Assembly (NCBI RefSeq): GCF_003584645.1
Contig: NZ_AP017928.1
Location: 584,981 to 648,980 of the forward strand
Direction: 5' to 3'
Source of the DNA: Methylocaldum marinum
GTDB lineage: Bacteria > Pseudomonadota > Gammaproteobacteria > Methylococcales > Methylococcaceae
Length of the DNA: 64,000 nucleotides
Part shown: positions 26,607 through 35,058 of the stretch, piece by piece
Position numbering within the stretch: position 1 is the first letter of the stretch
How the letters are laid out: each line of letters opens with the position of its first letter
Program-made: the position numbers and the translations under genes
Notes under the pieces: generated by a model
Databases searched by the model: none
Seen by the model: the letters and a program-made list of their open reading frames with translations, nothing else
What the model was told of the DNA's origin: nothing

Positions 26607-26719
26607 TATCCCAGTAGATCGTTCACCCTGAGCTCGTAGGATGTGGTGAACGAAGGGAACCGCCCTTCGACTACGCTCAGGACAGGCTTGTCGAAGGGTT
26701 TCTTGAGCCTACTGGGATA
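26607..26719. repeat. MITE-like 113-bp element with 11-bp inverted ends
   Basis: TATCCCAGTAG at 26607-26617 and CTACTGGGATA at 26709-26719 are perfect inverted copies. Between them lie GTTCACCCTGAGCTCGTAGG and TTCGACTACGCTCAGGACAG-type sequences, a widespread intergenic repeat motif. It has no ORF and begins only five bases after the GH65 stop codon. Its right end resembles the sequence at 36636-36651 (CTAC-GGGATAG-CTCT). Confidence 0.72.
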
Positions 26720-26759
26720 GACTCTAAGACCGAATAATGAACACGTCTTCGGAGGCATC

Positions 26760-28784
26760 ATGAATTGGCCGACACCCGAGACGCAGCGTAACCGGGACTC
26801 CGCGCCCGACCCGCGCGGCCGGCCGGCGGAGCGCCGGCCGGAACAGCCGCAAGGCGCGCCGCGCAGAATTTGGCTGACGTTTCTGCTCCTGTTGCTCCTG
26901 AACTATATGCTGATGCGATATCTCGTCCCGGAACCGGGCGAGCCGGTTACCATTCCCTATACCGCCTTCAAGGAGGAGGTGGCGAGGGGTAATGTCGAGG
27001 CGATTTACAGCCAGGGGGCGAGCGTCGAGGGCCGGTTTACGTCGCCCGTCACCTGGCCGCCGAACGATAGAGAAGACGCGGCGCCCGACGAACGGCGCCT
27101 GACCGAACCCGAGCCCAAAACGGCGGACACGTTCACGACCGAGCTGCCCGCGTTCGTGGATCCCGGACTGGAGGCGTTCCTGATCGAGCACCAGGTCGAG
27201 ATCAGCGCGGTGCCGATTCGGGAAGGCAGTCCCTGGATCACTCTGCTGTTCGGTTTCGGCCCCGCGATCCTCATCATTCTTTTCTATGTCTGGATTTACC
27301 GGCGAGCCATGCAGCAGGGCGGCGGCATGGGCGGGCTCATGAACATCGGCCGGAGCAAGGCCCGCCGCTACGACCAGGAGGCGAGCGCCAAGGTCACCTT
27401 CGACGATGTGGCCGGCATCGACGAGGCGGAGAACGAGCTGGTCGAGATCGTGGATTTCCTGAAATCCCCCGAAAAGTACACCCGCCTGGGCGGAAGCGCG
27501 CCCAAAGGCGTGCTGCTGGTCGGCGCGCCGGGGACCGGAAAGACCCTTCTGGCGAAGGCCGTCGCCGGGGAAGCCGAGGTTCCGTTCTTTTCGATGAGCG
27601 CCGCCGAGTTCGTGGAGATGATCGTCGGTGTCGGCGCGGCGCGCGTACGGGATCTGTTCAAGCAGGCGCGCGAGCACGCGCCGGCCATCATCTTCATCGA
27701 CGAGATCGACGCGATCGGCCGCGCGCGCGGCCAGGCGGCGATCGGGGCCGCCAGCGAACACGAGCAGACGCTGCAGCAGATTCTCACCGAGATGGACGGT
27801 TTCACCGGCCGCGAAGGCGTGATCGTGTTGGCCGCGACCAACCAGCCCGACGTGCTCGACCGGGCGCTGCTCCGGCCCGGGCGCTTCGATCGGCGCGTGG
27901 TGGTGAACCTTCCGGATAAGGTCGGCCGCGAAGCGATCCTCCAGGTCCACACCCGTGAGGTTCCGCTGGCGGACGACGTCCGCCTGGACGAGCTGGCCGC
28001 CACGACGCCCGGACTCTCGGGGGCGGACCTCAAAAACCTCGTCAACGAGGGGGCGCTGCTGGCGGCGCGGCGCGAGGAACGCGCGGTCCGCCAGAAGGAC
28101 TTTCTGGACGCGCTGGAGAAAATCGTGCTCGGCCCCGAGCGCCCTCTACTACTGACCCCCGAGGACCGGGAGCGCATCGCCTATCACGAGAGTGGACACG
28201 CCATCCTCGGCCTGGTGATGCCCGGCGCCGACCCGGTGCACCGGGTCACCATCGTGCCGCGCGGACAAGCGCTCGGGGTGACCTATCAGCGGCCCCAGAC
28301 CGACCGCTACAACTATCCGGAAGCGTATATCCGCGCCAAGATCGTCGGCATGCTGGGCGGCCGCGCGGCCGAGGAGATCGTGTACGGCACCCGGACCACC
28401 GGCGCCGAGAACGACATCGAGCAAGCCACCCAACTCGCCCGCAACATGGTCACCCGCTGGGGCATGAGCGACAAGCTTGGAATGGTGCAGCTCGCGCCGC
28501 GCGAGAATCCCTACCTGAGCGGTGCCGGCGGAGGCTACGTCGGCGCCAAGCCTTTCGGCGAGGAGACCGCCCGTATCATCGACGCCGAGGTGCAAAGAAT
28601 CATCAACGAGAGCCACGAACAGGCGAAGAGTCTCCTGAAGGCGCACCGCAAGGAACTGGATGCCCTGGTCGACGCCTTGCTCGCGCGCGAGACGCTGGGC
28701 GAGGAGGAAATCCTCGATGTCACCACACTGCCGCCCGCGCCTCCGCTGGAAACCCGTCCCCTGGCGGCGGCCGGGGGAGAATAA
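26760..28784 (+). CDS. ftsH: FtsH-type ATP-dependent zinc metalloprotease
   Basis: Membrane AAA+ protease of 674 residues that degrades membrane and regulatory proteins. A Pro/Arg-rich N-terminus precedes two membrane helices (about 37-56 and 159-180) with an FtsH extracellular domain between. AAA motifs follow: [13 protein letters not shown] (about 258-270), [12 protein letters not shown] and the SRH region [20 protein letters not shown]. The zinc site is HESGH (about 477-481), with the third ligand Asp in [11 protein letters not shown]. The [17 protein letters not shown] segment differs from canonical FtsH (GAGLGGGNDEREQTLNQ), and the C-terminus is short and Pro-rich. This is probably an accessory FtsH paralogue, since housekeeping ftsH normally sits by rrmJ/folP. 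Confidence 0.93.
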   Translation: MNWPTPETQRNRDSAPDPRGRPAERRPEQPQGAPRRIWLTFLLLLLLNYMLMRYLVPEPGEPVTIPYTAFKEEVARGNVEAIYSQGASVEGRFTSPVTWPPNDREDAAPDERRLTEPEPKTADTFTTELPAFVDPGLEAFLIEHQVEISAVPIREGSPWITLLFGFGPAILIILFYVWIYRRAMQQGGGMGGLMNIGRSKARRYDQEASAKVTFDDVAGIDEAENELVEIVDFLKSPEKYTRLGGSAPKGVLLVGAPGTGKTLLAKAVAGEAEVPFFSMSAAEFVEMIVGVGAARVRDLFKQAREHAPAIIFIDEIDAIGRARGQAAIGAASEHEQTLQQILTEMDGFTGREGVIVLAATNQPDVLDRALLRPGRFDRRVVVNLPDKVGREAILQVHTREVPLADDVRLDELAATTPGLSGADLKNLVNEGALLAARREERAVRQKDFLDALEKIVLGPERPLLLTPEDRERIAYHESGHAILGLVMPGADPVHRVTIVPRGQALGVTYQRPQTDRYNYPEAYIRAKIVGMLGGRAAEEIVYGTRTTGAENDIEQATQLARNMVTRWGMSDKLGMVQLAPRENPYLSGAGGGYVGAKPFGEETARIIDAEVQRIINESHEQAKSLLKAHRKELDALVDALLARETLGEEEILDVTTLPPAPPLETRPLAAAGGE

Positions 28785-28899
28785 TAAGCGCGCAGTCAGG
28801 TCCAGGGATACCGTGGCGAGGCGCTTTCCGTCCTTGTTATGAGGAACGGACCGGCGTGGTCATCTTGAAACTCGGCCCTCGTACCGCCCCTTGGCGGGC

Positions 28900-28928
28900 T
28901 TATTGGCGGGGCGGTGTGGGCGTATAAT
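28900..28928 (+). promoter_or_regulatory. Probable sigma70 promoter of ilvD
   Basis: A perfect TATAAT -10 box at 28923-28928 lies 31 bases ahead of the ilvD ATG. A weak -35 (TTATTG, 28900-28905) sits 17 bases upstream. A GC-rich dyad, CCGCCCC at about 28885 and GGGGCGG at about 28908, overlaps the -35 region and could be an operator or a terminator arm for the upstream gene. Confidence 0.55.
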
Positions 28929-28959
28929 TCGTCGCATTTGCGAAATATCGAGGAAGACC

Positions 28960-30813
28960 ATGCCAGAATATCGTTCCCGTACTTCCACCCATGGCCGTAA
29001 CATGGCCGGCGCTCGTGCGCTTTGGCGCGCGACCGGCATGAAGGACGCCGACTTCAACAAGCCGATCATCGCCATCGCCAACTCCTTCACACAGTTCGTT
29101 CCCGGTCACGTTCACCTTAAGGACCTCGGGCAGCTGGTGGCGCGGGCCGTGGAAGCGGCCGGCGGCGTGGCGAAGGAATTCAACACCATCGCCATCGATG
29201 ACGGGATCGCCATGGGCCACGGCGGCATGCTCTACTCCCTGCCGTCGCGGGAGATCATCGCCGACGCGGTGGAATACATGGTCAACGCCCACTGCGCCGA
29301 TGCCCTGGTGTGCATCTCCAACTGCGACAAGATCACGCCCGGGATGCTCAACGCCTCGCTGCGGCTCAACATCCCCACCATCTTCGTCTCGGGCGGCCCC
29401 ATGGAGGCGGGCAAGGCGGTGATCCATGACAAGGCGGTGCACCTGGATCTCATCGACGCCATGATCGCGGGCGCCAATCCGGCTGAATCGGACGAGGATG
29501 TGGCCACCATGGAGCGCTCGGCATGTCCCACCTGCGGCTCCTGCTCCGGGATGTTCACCGCCAATTCCATGAACTGCCTCACCGAGGCACTGGGGATGTC
29601 GCTGCCGGGCAATGGATCCCTGGTGGCGACCCATGGCGACCGCAAAGGGCTGTTCGAAGAGGCCGGGCGGCGTATCGTCGAACTGGCCAGGCGCTACTAC
29701 GAGCAGGACGATGCCTCCGTGTTGCCCCGCTCCGTCGCGGGCGTGAAGGCCTTCGAAAACGCCATGAGCCTGGATATCGCCATGGGCGGCTCCACCAATA
29801 CCATCCTCCATCTGTTGGCGGCGGCTCAGGAGGCGGGCGTGGATTTCTCCATGGCCGATATCGATCGCCTTTCGCGGCAGGTGCCCCACCTGAGCAAGGT
29901 GGCGCCTTCGACCCAGTTGTATCACATGGAGGATGTGCATCGGGCCGGGGGCGTGATGGGTATTCTGGGCGAGCTGGATCGCGGCGGATTGCTTCACCGC
30001 GACGTTCCGACCGTCCATGCCCGGACATTGGGGGAGGCCCTGGACCGCTGGGACGTTCGCCGCAGCGAAGATGACGCGGTCCATCGCTTCTACCGGGCCG
30101 CCCCGGGTGGCGTGCCGACCACGGTGGCGTTCAGCCAGGACAAGCATTACGCCGAGCTGGATCTGGACCGCCGGAACGGCTGCATCCGCGACATCGAACA
30201 CGCCTACTCCAGAGACGGCGGGTTGGCCGTGCTTTACGGCAACATCGCGGAAGAGGGCTGTGTGGTGAAGACCGCCGGCGTGGACGCGTCCAATCTGAAA
30301 TTCTCCGGTCCGGCGGTGGTGTGCGAATCGCAGGAGGAGGCGGTGGAAAAGATCCTCGGCGGTCAGGTGAAGGCCGGTGATGTGGTCATCGTCCGTTACG
30401 AGGGGCCGCGCGGCGGGCCGGGCATGCAGGAGATGCTCTATCCCACGTCCTATCTGAAATCCATGGGCCTGGGTAAGTCCTGCGCCCTGCTTACCGACGG
30501 GCGGTTCTCCGGGGGTACCTCCGGGCTCTCCATCGGGCACGCCTCGCCGGAGGCGGCCGAGGGCGGGGCCATCGGCCTGGTGGAAGCCGGGGATATGATC
30601 GAGATCGATATTCCCAACCGTACCATCCGGGTTGCCGTCCCGGACGCGGAGCTGGCGCGGCGGCGCGCCGCAATGGAAGCCAAAGGCGCCGCGGCCTGGA
30701 AGCCGGTGGATCGGAATCGCCCGGTGAGTGCGGCGCTGAAGGCGTATGCCGCGATGACCACCTCCGCCGCCCGCGGCGCCGTGCGCGACGTTACCCAGCT
30801 GGAACGGCGCTGA
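28960..30813 (+). CDS. ilvD: Dihydroxy-acid dehydratase
   Basis: Converts 2,3-dihydroxy-3-methylbutanoate (and the isoleucine analogue) to the 2-oxo acid in branched-chain amino acid synthesis; 617 residues, the usual length. The start [26 protein letters not shown] at 28960 has GAGGAAG upstream. Cluster cysteines are seen in [12 protein letters not shown] (about 118-129) and [19 protein letters not shown] (about 188-206), typical of the 4Fe-4S class. [18 protein letters not shown] and [18 protein letters not shown] are further signatures. It is a single-gene unit with its own promoter; housekeeping. Confidence 0.97.
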   Translation: MPEYRSRTSTHGRNMAGARALWRATGMKDADFNKPIIAIANSFTQFVPGHVHLKDLGQLVARAVEAAGGVAKEFNTIAIDDGIAMGHGGMLYSLPSREIIADAVEYMVNAHCADALVCISNCDKITPGMLNASLRLNIPTIFVSGGPMEAGKAVIHDKAVHLDLIDAMIAGANPAESDEDVATMERSACPTCGSCSGMFTANSMNCLTEALGMSLPGNGSLVATHGDRKGLFEEAGRRIVELARRYYEQDDASVLPRSVAGVKAFENAMSLDIAMGGSTNTILHLLAAAQEAGVDFSMADIDRLSRQVPHLSKVAPSTQLYHMEDVHRAGGVMGILGELDRGGLLHRDVPTVHARTLGEALDRWDVRRSEDDAVHRFYRAAPGGVPTTVAFSQDKHYAELDLDRRNGCIRDIEHAYSRDGGLAVLYGNIAEEGCVVKTAGVDASNLKFSGPAVVCESQEEAVEKILGGQVKAGDVVIVRYEGPRGGPGMQEMLYPTSYLKSMGLGKSCALLTDGRFSGGTSGLSIGHASPEAAEGGAIGLVEAGDMIEIDIPNRTIRVAVPDAELARRRAAMEAKGAAAWKPVDRNRPVSAALKAYAAMTTSAARGAVRDVTQLERR

Positions 30814-30910
30814 GGACGGAAATCCACCGTAGCCGGCGTGTCATGGGTGTGTAACAAAGCTTCTCTTTAAGGAAGTTTTGATTTTGGATGTGCCGGTTGT
30901 CCGACGCGGT

Positions 30911-31170
30911 TTACACCGCCAAGGCGACCTCCGGAGCGCCACCGGACTCCGGTTTGGATAACGGCGGCCGGATCCGCGTTCGGACGATGATCACGTTTGC
31001 GCCGCAGCAGGGACAAACGAGGGATGGGCGTGGCTTGAGCGCCTCGAAGGCGAGGCCGGGATCGAGTTTGAGCAGAAACTGCAGCAACTGGACCAGGCGT
31101 TTGCTGTTGGGATCCAGAAGGTCGAAGTTGTGGGCGCGTTTATTATGGAATCCGTACGAGATGCCAAATG
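30911..31170 (-). pseudogene. Transposase C-terminal remnant (zinc-ribbon end)
   Basis: On the minus strand the frame reads KRAHNFDLLDPNSKRLVQLL...FEALKPRPSLVCPCCGANVIIVRTRIRPP and stops at 30911-30913. A Cys-Pro-x-Cys-Gly motif followed by V-I-I-V at the end resembles the C-termini of IS91-type or similar transposases. No start or catalytic part remains; the upstream frame is closed by a TAG near 31185. It therefore marks an old mobile element at the left edge of the accessory region. Family assignment is uncertain. Confidence 0.45.
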
Positions 31171-31545
31171 GAACCTACAGCTAAAGAACGAAAATTCTGG
31201 CGCGTGATCGCGGCTACGCTCGGATTGCTCCTATCTGTTTTTGGTGTTGCTAATTCCGTGCGTGCCGAAACTATTCCCTTCGGAATCACATTGCTGCTTT
31301 TCGGCAGCCTCGTTGCCGTAGGGATCGGGAGTGCGATCGTGAACCCGAGGTCATCGCCAATCATTCTCACGGAGCGCGAAGAAACGCGATTTCGGCGCAG
31401 GCAGCATATCGTCGGCTTCGCGTTCAGCTTAATCTTGGGTCTTTTAACAATGCTGACTGATTTGCGCGGATCTGCTGTGGCTTATCTGTTTGCGCCTATT
31501 ATTGTGTTGCCATTCGTTTTGCTCTTTCGAGAACGTTTGATTTAG
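31168..31545 (+). CDS. Small integral membrane protein, unknown
   Basis: A 125-residue protein with four predicted membrane helices: about 10-30 (VIAATLGLLLSVFGVANSV), 38-58 (FGITLLLFGSLVAVGIGSAIV), 82-98 (IVGFAFSLILGLLTML) and 103-120. A charged cytoplasmic loop, TEREETRFRRRQH, separates the pairs. I do not recognise the family. Codon use is noticeably less GC-rich than in ilvD, consistent with acquired DNA. The DUF3224-like gene starts three bases after its stop, so the two travel together. Confidence 0.65.
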   Translation: MEPTAKERKFWRVIAATLGLLLSVFGVANSVRAETIPFGITLLLFGSLVAVGIGSAIVNPRSSPIILTEREETRFRRRQHIVGFAFSLILGLLTMLTDLRGSAVAYLFAPIIVLPFVLLFRERLI

Positions 31546-31547
31546 TT

Positions 31548-31892
31548 ATGAAGCCATTGGAAACGTACGCCACCGGTGTTGATGGCGGAAAGCGTGGAAG
31601 AATGTCAATTCACAAGACCTTCTTTGGTGGCTTGTCAGCCGTCAGCAAAGGCGAAATGCTCAATGCGCTTTCTCCGGTCGAGGGATCGGCGGGCTATGTC
31701 GCGGTAGAGCAGGTCAAGGGAGAATTGGAAGGGAAAAAGGGCAGTTTTGTCTTGCAGCACTATGGGCTGATGGGCGGTGATCGTGGAAGACTTCTTACTC
31801 TCGAAGTGGTTCCGAACTCGGGAACTGGTGAGCTCGAAGGGCTGACTGGGAAGATGGAGATTAAGAATCGAGAGTGGTCAGCATTATTATGA
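31548..31892 (+). CDS. DUF3224-like protein
   Basis: A 114-residue protein whose core, GRMSIHKTFFGGLSAVSKGEMLNA, YVAVEQVKGELEGKKGSFVLQHYG and VVPNSGTGELEGLTGKMEI, matches the DUF3224 family pattern as I know it (a small beta-barrel-like protein of unknown function). It is slightly shorter than usual at the N-terminus. It lies three bases behind the membrane gene. An attC-like sequence follows within 30 bases of the stop, as in integron gene cassettes. Confidence 0.75.
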   Translation: MKPLETYATGVDGGKRGRMSIHKTFFGGLSAVSKGEMLNALSPVEGSAGYVAVEQVKGELEGKKGSFVLQHYGLMGGDRGRLLTLEVVPNSGTGELEGLTGKMEIKNREWSALL

Positions 31893-31920
31893 CTTCGAAT
31901 ACCACCTCTAAACTCCCGTT

Positions 31921-32009
31921 GCCGAACAAGGCGCTCGAAGCGACGCCGGAAAGCTTGGCGGCCTCTCCATGCAGCGGCAGCGGAGCGCTTCAGATTCATC
32001 GTTATCGCG
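31921..32009 (+). repeat. attC-like recombination site (candidate)
   Basis: The left part, GCCGAACAAGGCGCTCGAAG, resembles the 5' half of many attC sites (AAC plus a GGCGCT-containing arm). The right part, GCGCTTCAGATTCATCGTTA, carries a partly complementary arm and a GTTA core. The last ten bases, CGTTATCGCG (32000-32009), recur exactly at 32877-32886, after the next two ORFs. The GTTATCG core departs from the GTTRRRY consensus, hence the moderate confidence. Confidence 0.4.
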
Positions 32010-32017
32010 AACGAAAA

Positions 32018-32314
32018 ATGGCCCGAGCACGTTCAAAGAGGAAGCTGAGTCCATCCGCACGCATGGAAGATGCGAGGCGGTGGCTCAAGAAAGGTCTTCC
32101 GGTCCACCCGTTGACTGATGGATACATGAGGCGCTATGGAATTGAACGGTGGGTGGCACAAGAAGAACTCATCGACATCGGGTATAGGGAAGAGGTCCAG
32201 ATCGAAGCATACGAGAAAGAAGGCGTCGAGTGGGAGTTCATGTATGACCCCTGTTCAGGAGAAATGAAACCAGTGCCTATAGGAACGAAAAAACATGAAC
32301 TTCATCTCTTCTGA
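32018..32314 (+). CDS. Hypothetical protein, 98 aa
   Basis: I do not recognise a function. From the internal ATG at 32018 the protein is MARARSKRKLSPSARMEDAR followed by RWLKKGLPVHPLTDGYMRRYGIERWVAQEELIDIGYREEVQIEAYEKEG and an acidic, aromatic tail. It is soluble, with a basic N-terminus. The frame extends upstream to 31874, but that part merely translates the attC-like sequence. It is likely the first ORF of a cassette bounded by the two shared CGTTATCGCG cores. Confidence 0.6.
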   Translation: MARARSKRKLSPSARMEDARRWLKKGLPVHPLTDGYMRRYGIERWVAQEELIDIGYREEVQIEAYEKEGVEWEFMYDPCSGEMKPVPIGTKKHELHLF

Positions 32315-32389
32315 ACGACGTTGTAGTGCGAGCGCCAAGCACCGTGCTAACCATCGGCTCCAGGCATTGGGTGACAAGAGAAAGTGATC

Positions 32390-32785
32390 ATGAACAGACC
32401 ATCTAATACTTTTGGCTGTAACACCTGCTGGCCTCCCTCAGCAGACGCAGCATGGGAAACACTCAAGAGTCTGAAAACAGACATTGAGCTCGTTGACGAA
32501 TCACATTTCATGATCAAGATTCGGTCCTGCACCAAGTGCACTCAACAATTTTTATCGGTGTTTACTGAGACCATCGATTGGGAGGATGGTGCAGATCCGC
32601 AGTACTGGACCGTGATTCCTCTGACCCTAGAAGAAGGAGAACGATTGTTGGCAGAAGCCACTATTATTGAGGCTGCACTTTCTGCTTTGCTGGGTACACG
32701 CCAGAGCCTTCGCCACGACTTTCCAAAAGGAAGCGAGCCAAGAAGCTATTGGAGCCGAGGAATAGCCATAGGGCCACATGACTGA
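32390..32785 (+). CDS. Hypothetical protein, 131 aa
   Basis: No family recognised. Two cysteine pairs stand out: CNTC near residue 10 and CTKC near 48. The middle is LVDESHFMIKIRSCTKCTQQFLSVFTETIDWEDGADPQYWTVIPLT, suggesting a small metal-ribbon-like fold. It has no signal peptide or membrane helix. An ATG at 32390 or a GTG at 32384 could start it. It has lower GC than the chromosomal neighbours and ends about 90 bases before the second attC-like core. Confidence 0.6.
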   Translation: MNRPSNTFGCNTCWPPSADAAWETLKSLKTDIELVDESHFMIKIRSCTKCTQQFLSVFTETIDWEDGADPQYWTVIPLTLEEGERLLAEATIIEAALSALLGTRQSLRHDFPKGSEPRSYWSRGIAIGPHD

Positions 32786-32884
32786 AGTAAGATCAATGCG
32801 GGACATGTCACCCAAGATGTTGTTCGAAAGAGATCTCGGGTCCCGCTGGCGCGGGCGCCTCGGCCCCTCAACTCTGCGTTATCG

Positions 32885-32903
32885 CGCCGAGCAAAGCTCG
32901 GCG
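32885..32903 (+). repeat. Perfect hairpin at the group II intron 5' boundary
   Basis: CGCCGAGC, loop AAA, GCTCGGCG: an 8-base perfect stem followed by TATCTT. It overlaps the end of the second CGTTATCGCG core and directly abuts the apparent intron 5' end. Group IIC introns favour insertion just after terminator-like stem-loops. Confidence 0.65.
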
Positions 32904-32905
32904 TA

Positions 32906-34894
32906 TCTTGCGGGGTGGAAGTCCCCGTCGGGTAAGGGCTAGCCACCCGCCCGAATCGAGTCTTGGACCTGCGGCGGAGTGCGGAGGCACGAACAAGGCA
33001 GGATAAGCGTAGACAGAGAATCCTGTAGGCCGTAAGGGTGGTCGCGCCCCCTGAAGTGCGGGTACAGCTTCGAAAAGCTCAATCCGGATGCCGAGGGTCT
33101 TAACGTGCACCGAAGGCAACACAGAAGCACCCGTATATGGCGAGGGTGTGGAGATCCGGCGGAGTCCTCAGGCCGTGGCATGCAGGAAGAGATACGTCGT
33201 AGAACTCGGAAAGCCCCGGAGAGGCTCCTGGGGTGGTCTGTCCGCTCGCAAGGCATGCGGCTGTTGAGGCACGAAGGGGAAACCCGGAAACAGGGTTAGA
33301 CCGAAGCCTAAACGAGGGGAAGAAACGGGCCATGCCAGGTGGGTCGCTGCGAGGCGGCTAGGAGCCCCTGGGGTGTCTTATCAGGCAGAGTACTCTGAGC
33401 ACGGGAAAGCCGTGTACATGGGAAAGGACCTGACGGAAGTACGTAGCCCACAAAGGAAACTCATGCCGGACACAGTCGGACTGGAACAACACGAGCAAAC
33501 CTCACTGCGGGGAATAGCACCGCGGGCGCAGACCTGCAAAGACCACCGTTTTCGGGACCTCTACCGGTGCCTGGATGGCCCGTTACTCCACCGCTGCGGG
33601 CGCGACCTGAACAAGCGAGCGGCCAGTGGCGTGGACGATGTAACGGGACAGGCGTACGAGCAGGACCTCACCGCCAACATCGAGTCACTGGCGGAGCGAC
33701 TGAAGACAAAACGCTACCGGGCCAAACGGGTCCGACGCGGCTACATCCCCAAGGAAAACGGCGGCGAACGCCCGCTGGGGATCCCCGCTCTGGAAGACCA
33801 GTGGGTGCAGCTCGCCTGCGCCAAGCTGTTGGGCGCCATCTACGAGCAGGACTTCCTGCCCGTCAGTTATGGCTACCGTCCCGGGCGAGGGGCCAAGGAT
33901 GCGGTTGGCGATCTCGGGTTCAACCTTCAATACGGCAAGATTGGACACGGGGTGGAGGCCGACATCAAAGGCTTCTTCGACACCATCGATCACGACTGGC
34001 GACTGGAAATGTTGAGCCTGCGGATCGACGACCGGGCTTTTCTCAACCTCATCCGTAAATGGCTGAAGGCGGGCATACTGGACACCGACGGGCAGGTACT
34101 GCACCCGGTGACCGGGACCCCGCAAGGCGGCATCGTGTCGCCGATACGGGCCAACGTCTACTTGCACTATGCCTTGGATCTTTGGTTCGAGCGCAGGGTC
34201 AAGCCACGTTGCGGCGGTCAGGTCATTCTCATCCGCTACGCGGATGACTTTGTCTGCGCCTTCCAGTATCCGCATGATGCCGAGCGGTTCTACCGAGTGC
34301 TGCCGAAGCGCCTGCATAAGTTTGGGTTGCAGGTGGCCCCGGAGAAGACCCGCATCCTCCGTTTCAGCCGCTTTCACCCCGGACTCCCTCGCCGCTTCGC
34401 GTTCCTTGGCTTCGAGCTGTACTGGCGCCTGGACTGGCGAGGTGAGCTGCGGGTCATGAAGCGCACGGCGCGAAAGAAACTGCAAAGCGCCAAGCGACGG
34501 ATGAAAGAGTGGATCAGGGCCAACCGCCACCTACGTGGTCGCCAGTTTGTACTGGAGCTGAACCGTAAGTTGGTGGGACACTACAACGACTTCGGGCTGC
34601 GGAGCAATGAGCAGTCGCTGAACAGTTTCTACACCGGGACGATTCAGTGTGCCTTCAAGTGGCTCAATCGTCGGGGTGGGAAGCGGAGCAGCTTTAACTG
34701 GGCTCAGTTCAGCGCAGCGCTGGAGAAGTTAAAGGTGGCTTTGCCCCGGACAACCGAGAGGCGGCGCGAGCCTGTGGCCTTTGTATAACAACGCGCTCGT
34801 CGCGAAGGCGAGTACAACCGAGGAACCGGATGCGGGAAAACCGCACGTCCGGGTCTGTGCGGGGGGGCGCCCGGTAACGGGCGTTCCTACCGCG
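32906..34894 (+). mobile_element. Group II intron (lacking an endonuclease domain)
   Basis: The 5' part has the structured leader typical of domain I (GGGGTGGAAGTCCCCGTCGG, GTAAGGGCTAGCC). An intron-encoded RT lies in the domain IV position. Near the 3' end a domain V-like hairpin, ACCGGATGCGGG-AAAA-CCGCACGTCCGG (34825-34852), is followed by a domain VI-like stem (34857-34894, GGGCGCCCG-GTAA-CGGGCG). Boundaries are approximate because exact exon junctions could not be fixed. The RT lacks an HNH endonuclease and the element follows a stem-loop, both pointing to subgroup IIC. The expected domain V catalytic triad AGC appears as AAC here. Confidence 0.8.
33463..34788 (+). CDS. ltrA: Group II intron reverse transcriptase/maturase
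   Basis: Intron-encoded protein for splicing and retrohoming. RT blocks are seen in order: AASGVDDVTGQAYEQDL, RRGYIPKENGGERPLGIPALEDQ, VSYGYRPGRGAKDAV, GVEADIKGFFDTIDHD, GTPQGGIVSPIRANVYLH and the catalytic IRYADDFVC (about 257-265 from this start), then the thumb/X (maturase) region. It stops at 441 residues with no HNH endonuclease. I chose the ATG at 33463 because AAAGGA lies seven bases upstream; the frame is open back to a GTG at 33373 (471 residues). All catalytic aspartates are present, so it may be active. Confidence 0.93.
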   Translation: MPDTVGLEQHEQTSLRGIAPRAQTCKDHRFRDLYRCLDGPLLHRCGRDLNKRAASGVDDVTGQAYEQDLTANIESLAERLKTKRYRAKRVRRGYIPKENGGERPLGIPALEDQWVQLACAKLLGAIYEQDFLPVSYGYRPGRGAKDAVGDLGFNLQYGKIGHGVEADIKGFFDTIDHDWRLEMLSLRIDDRAFLNLIRKWLKAGILDTDGQVLHPVTGTPQGGIVSPIRANVYLHYALDLWFERRVKPRCGGQVILIRYADDFVCAFQYPHDAERFYRVLPKRLHKFGLQVAPEKTRILRFSRFHPGLPRRFAFLGFELYWRLDWRGELRVMKRTARKKLQSAKRRMKEWIRANRHLRGRQFVLELNRKLVGHYNDFGLRSNEQSLNSFYTGTIQCAFKWLNRRGGKRSSFNWAQFSAALEKLKVALPRTTERRREPVAFV

Positions 34895-34934
34895 AGAGGT
34901 ACTTCATGCCCGGTGGTGCCGGCACAGCAGACCC

Positions 34935-34948
34935 GGCGGTATACCGCC
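34935..34948. promoter_or_regulatory. 14-base perfect palindrome upstream of the glycosyltransferase gene
   Basis: GGCGGTATACCGCC is fully self-complementary and lies 110 bases upstream of the next start codon, just outside the intron 3' end. It could be an operator or a recombination-related site; no protein partner is evident in the window. Confidence 0.35.
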
Positions 34949-35058
34949 AAGGTTGTCCCGGGCCTGGCGGCGCGCGGCGATTGTCCCACCTAGCGTACAG
35001 ATAGACCTGAATTCACATTTCAGGCCCGGGCGAGCCAACAACCCGAAGGAGTCCACGC

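Noticed and set aside
28900..30540. 546-codon ORF antisense to ilvD
   Set aside because: High-GC shadow of ilvD; no family resemblance, whereas the plus strand is a textbook IlvD.
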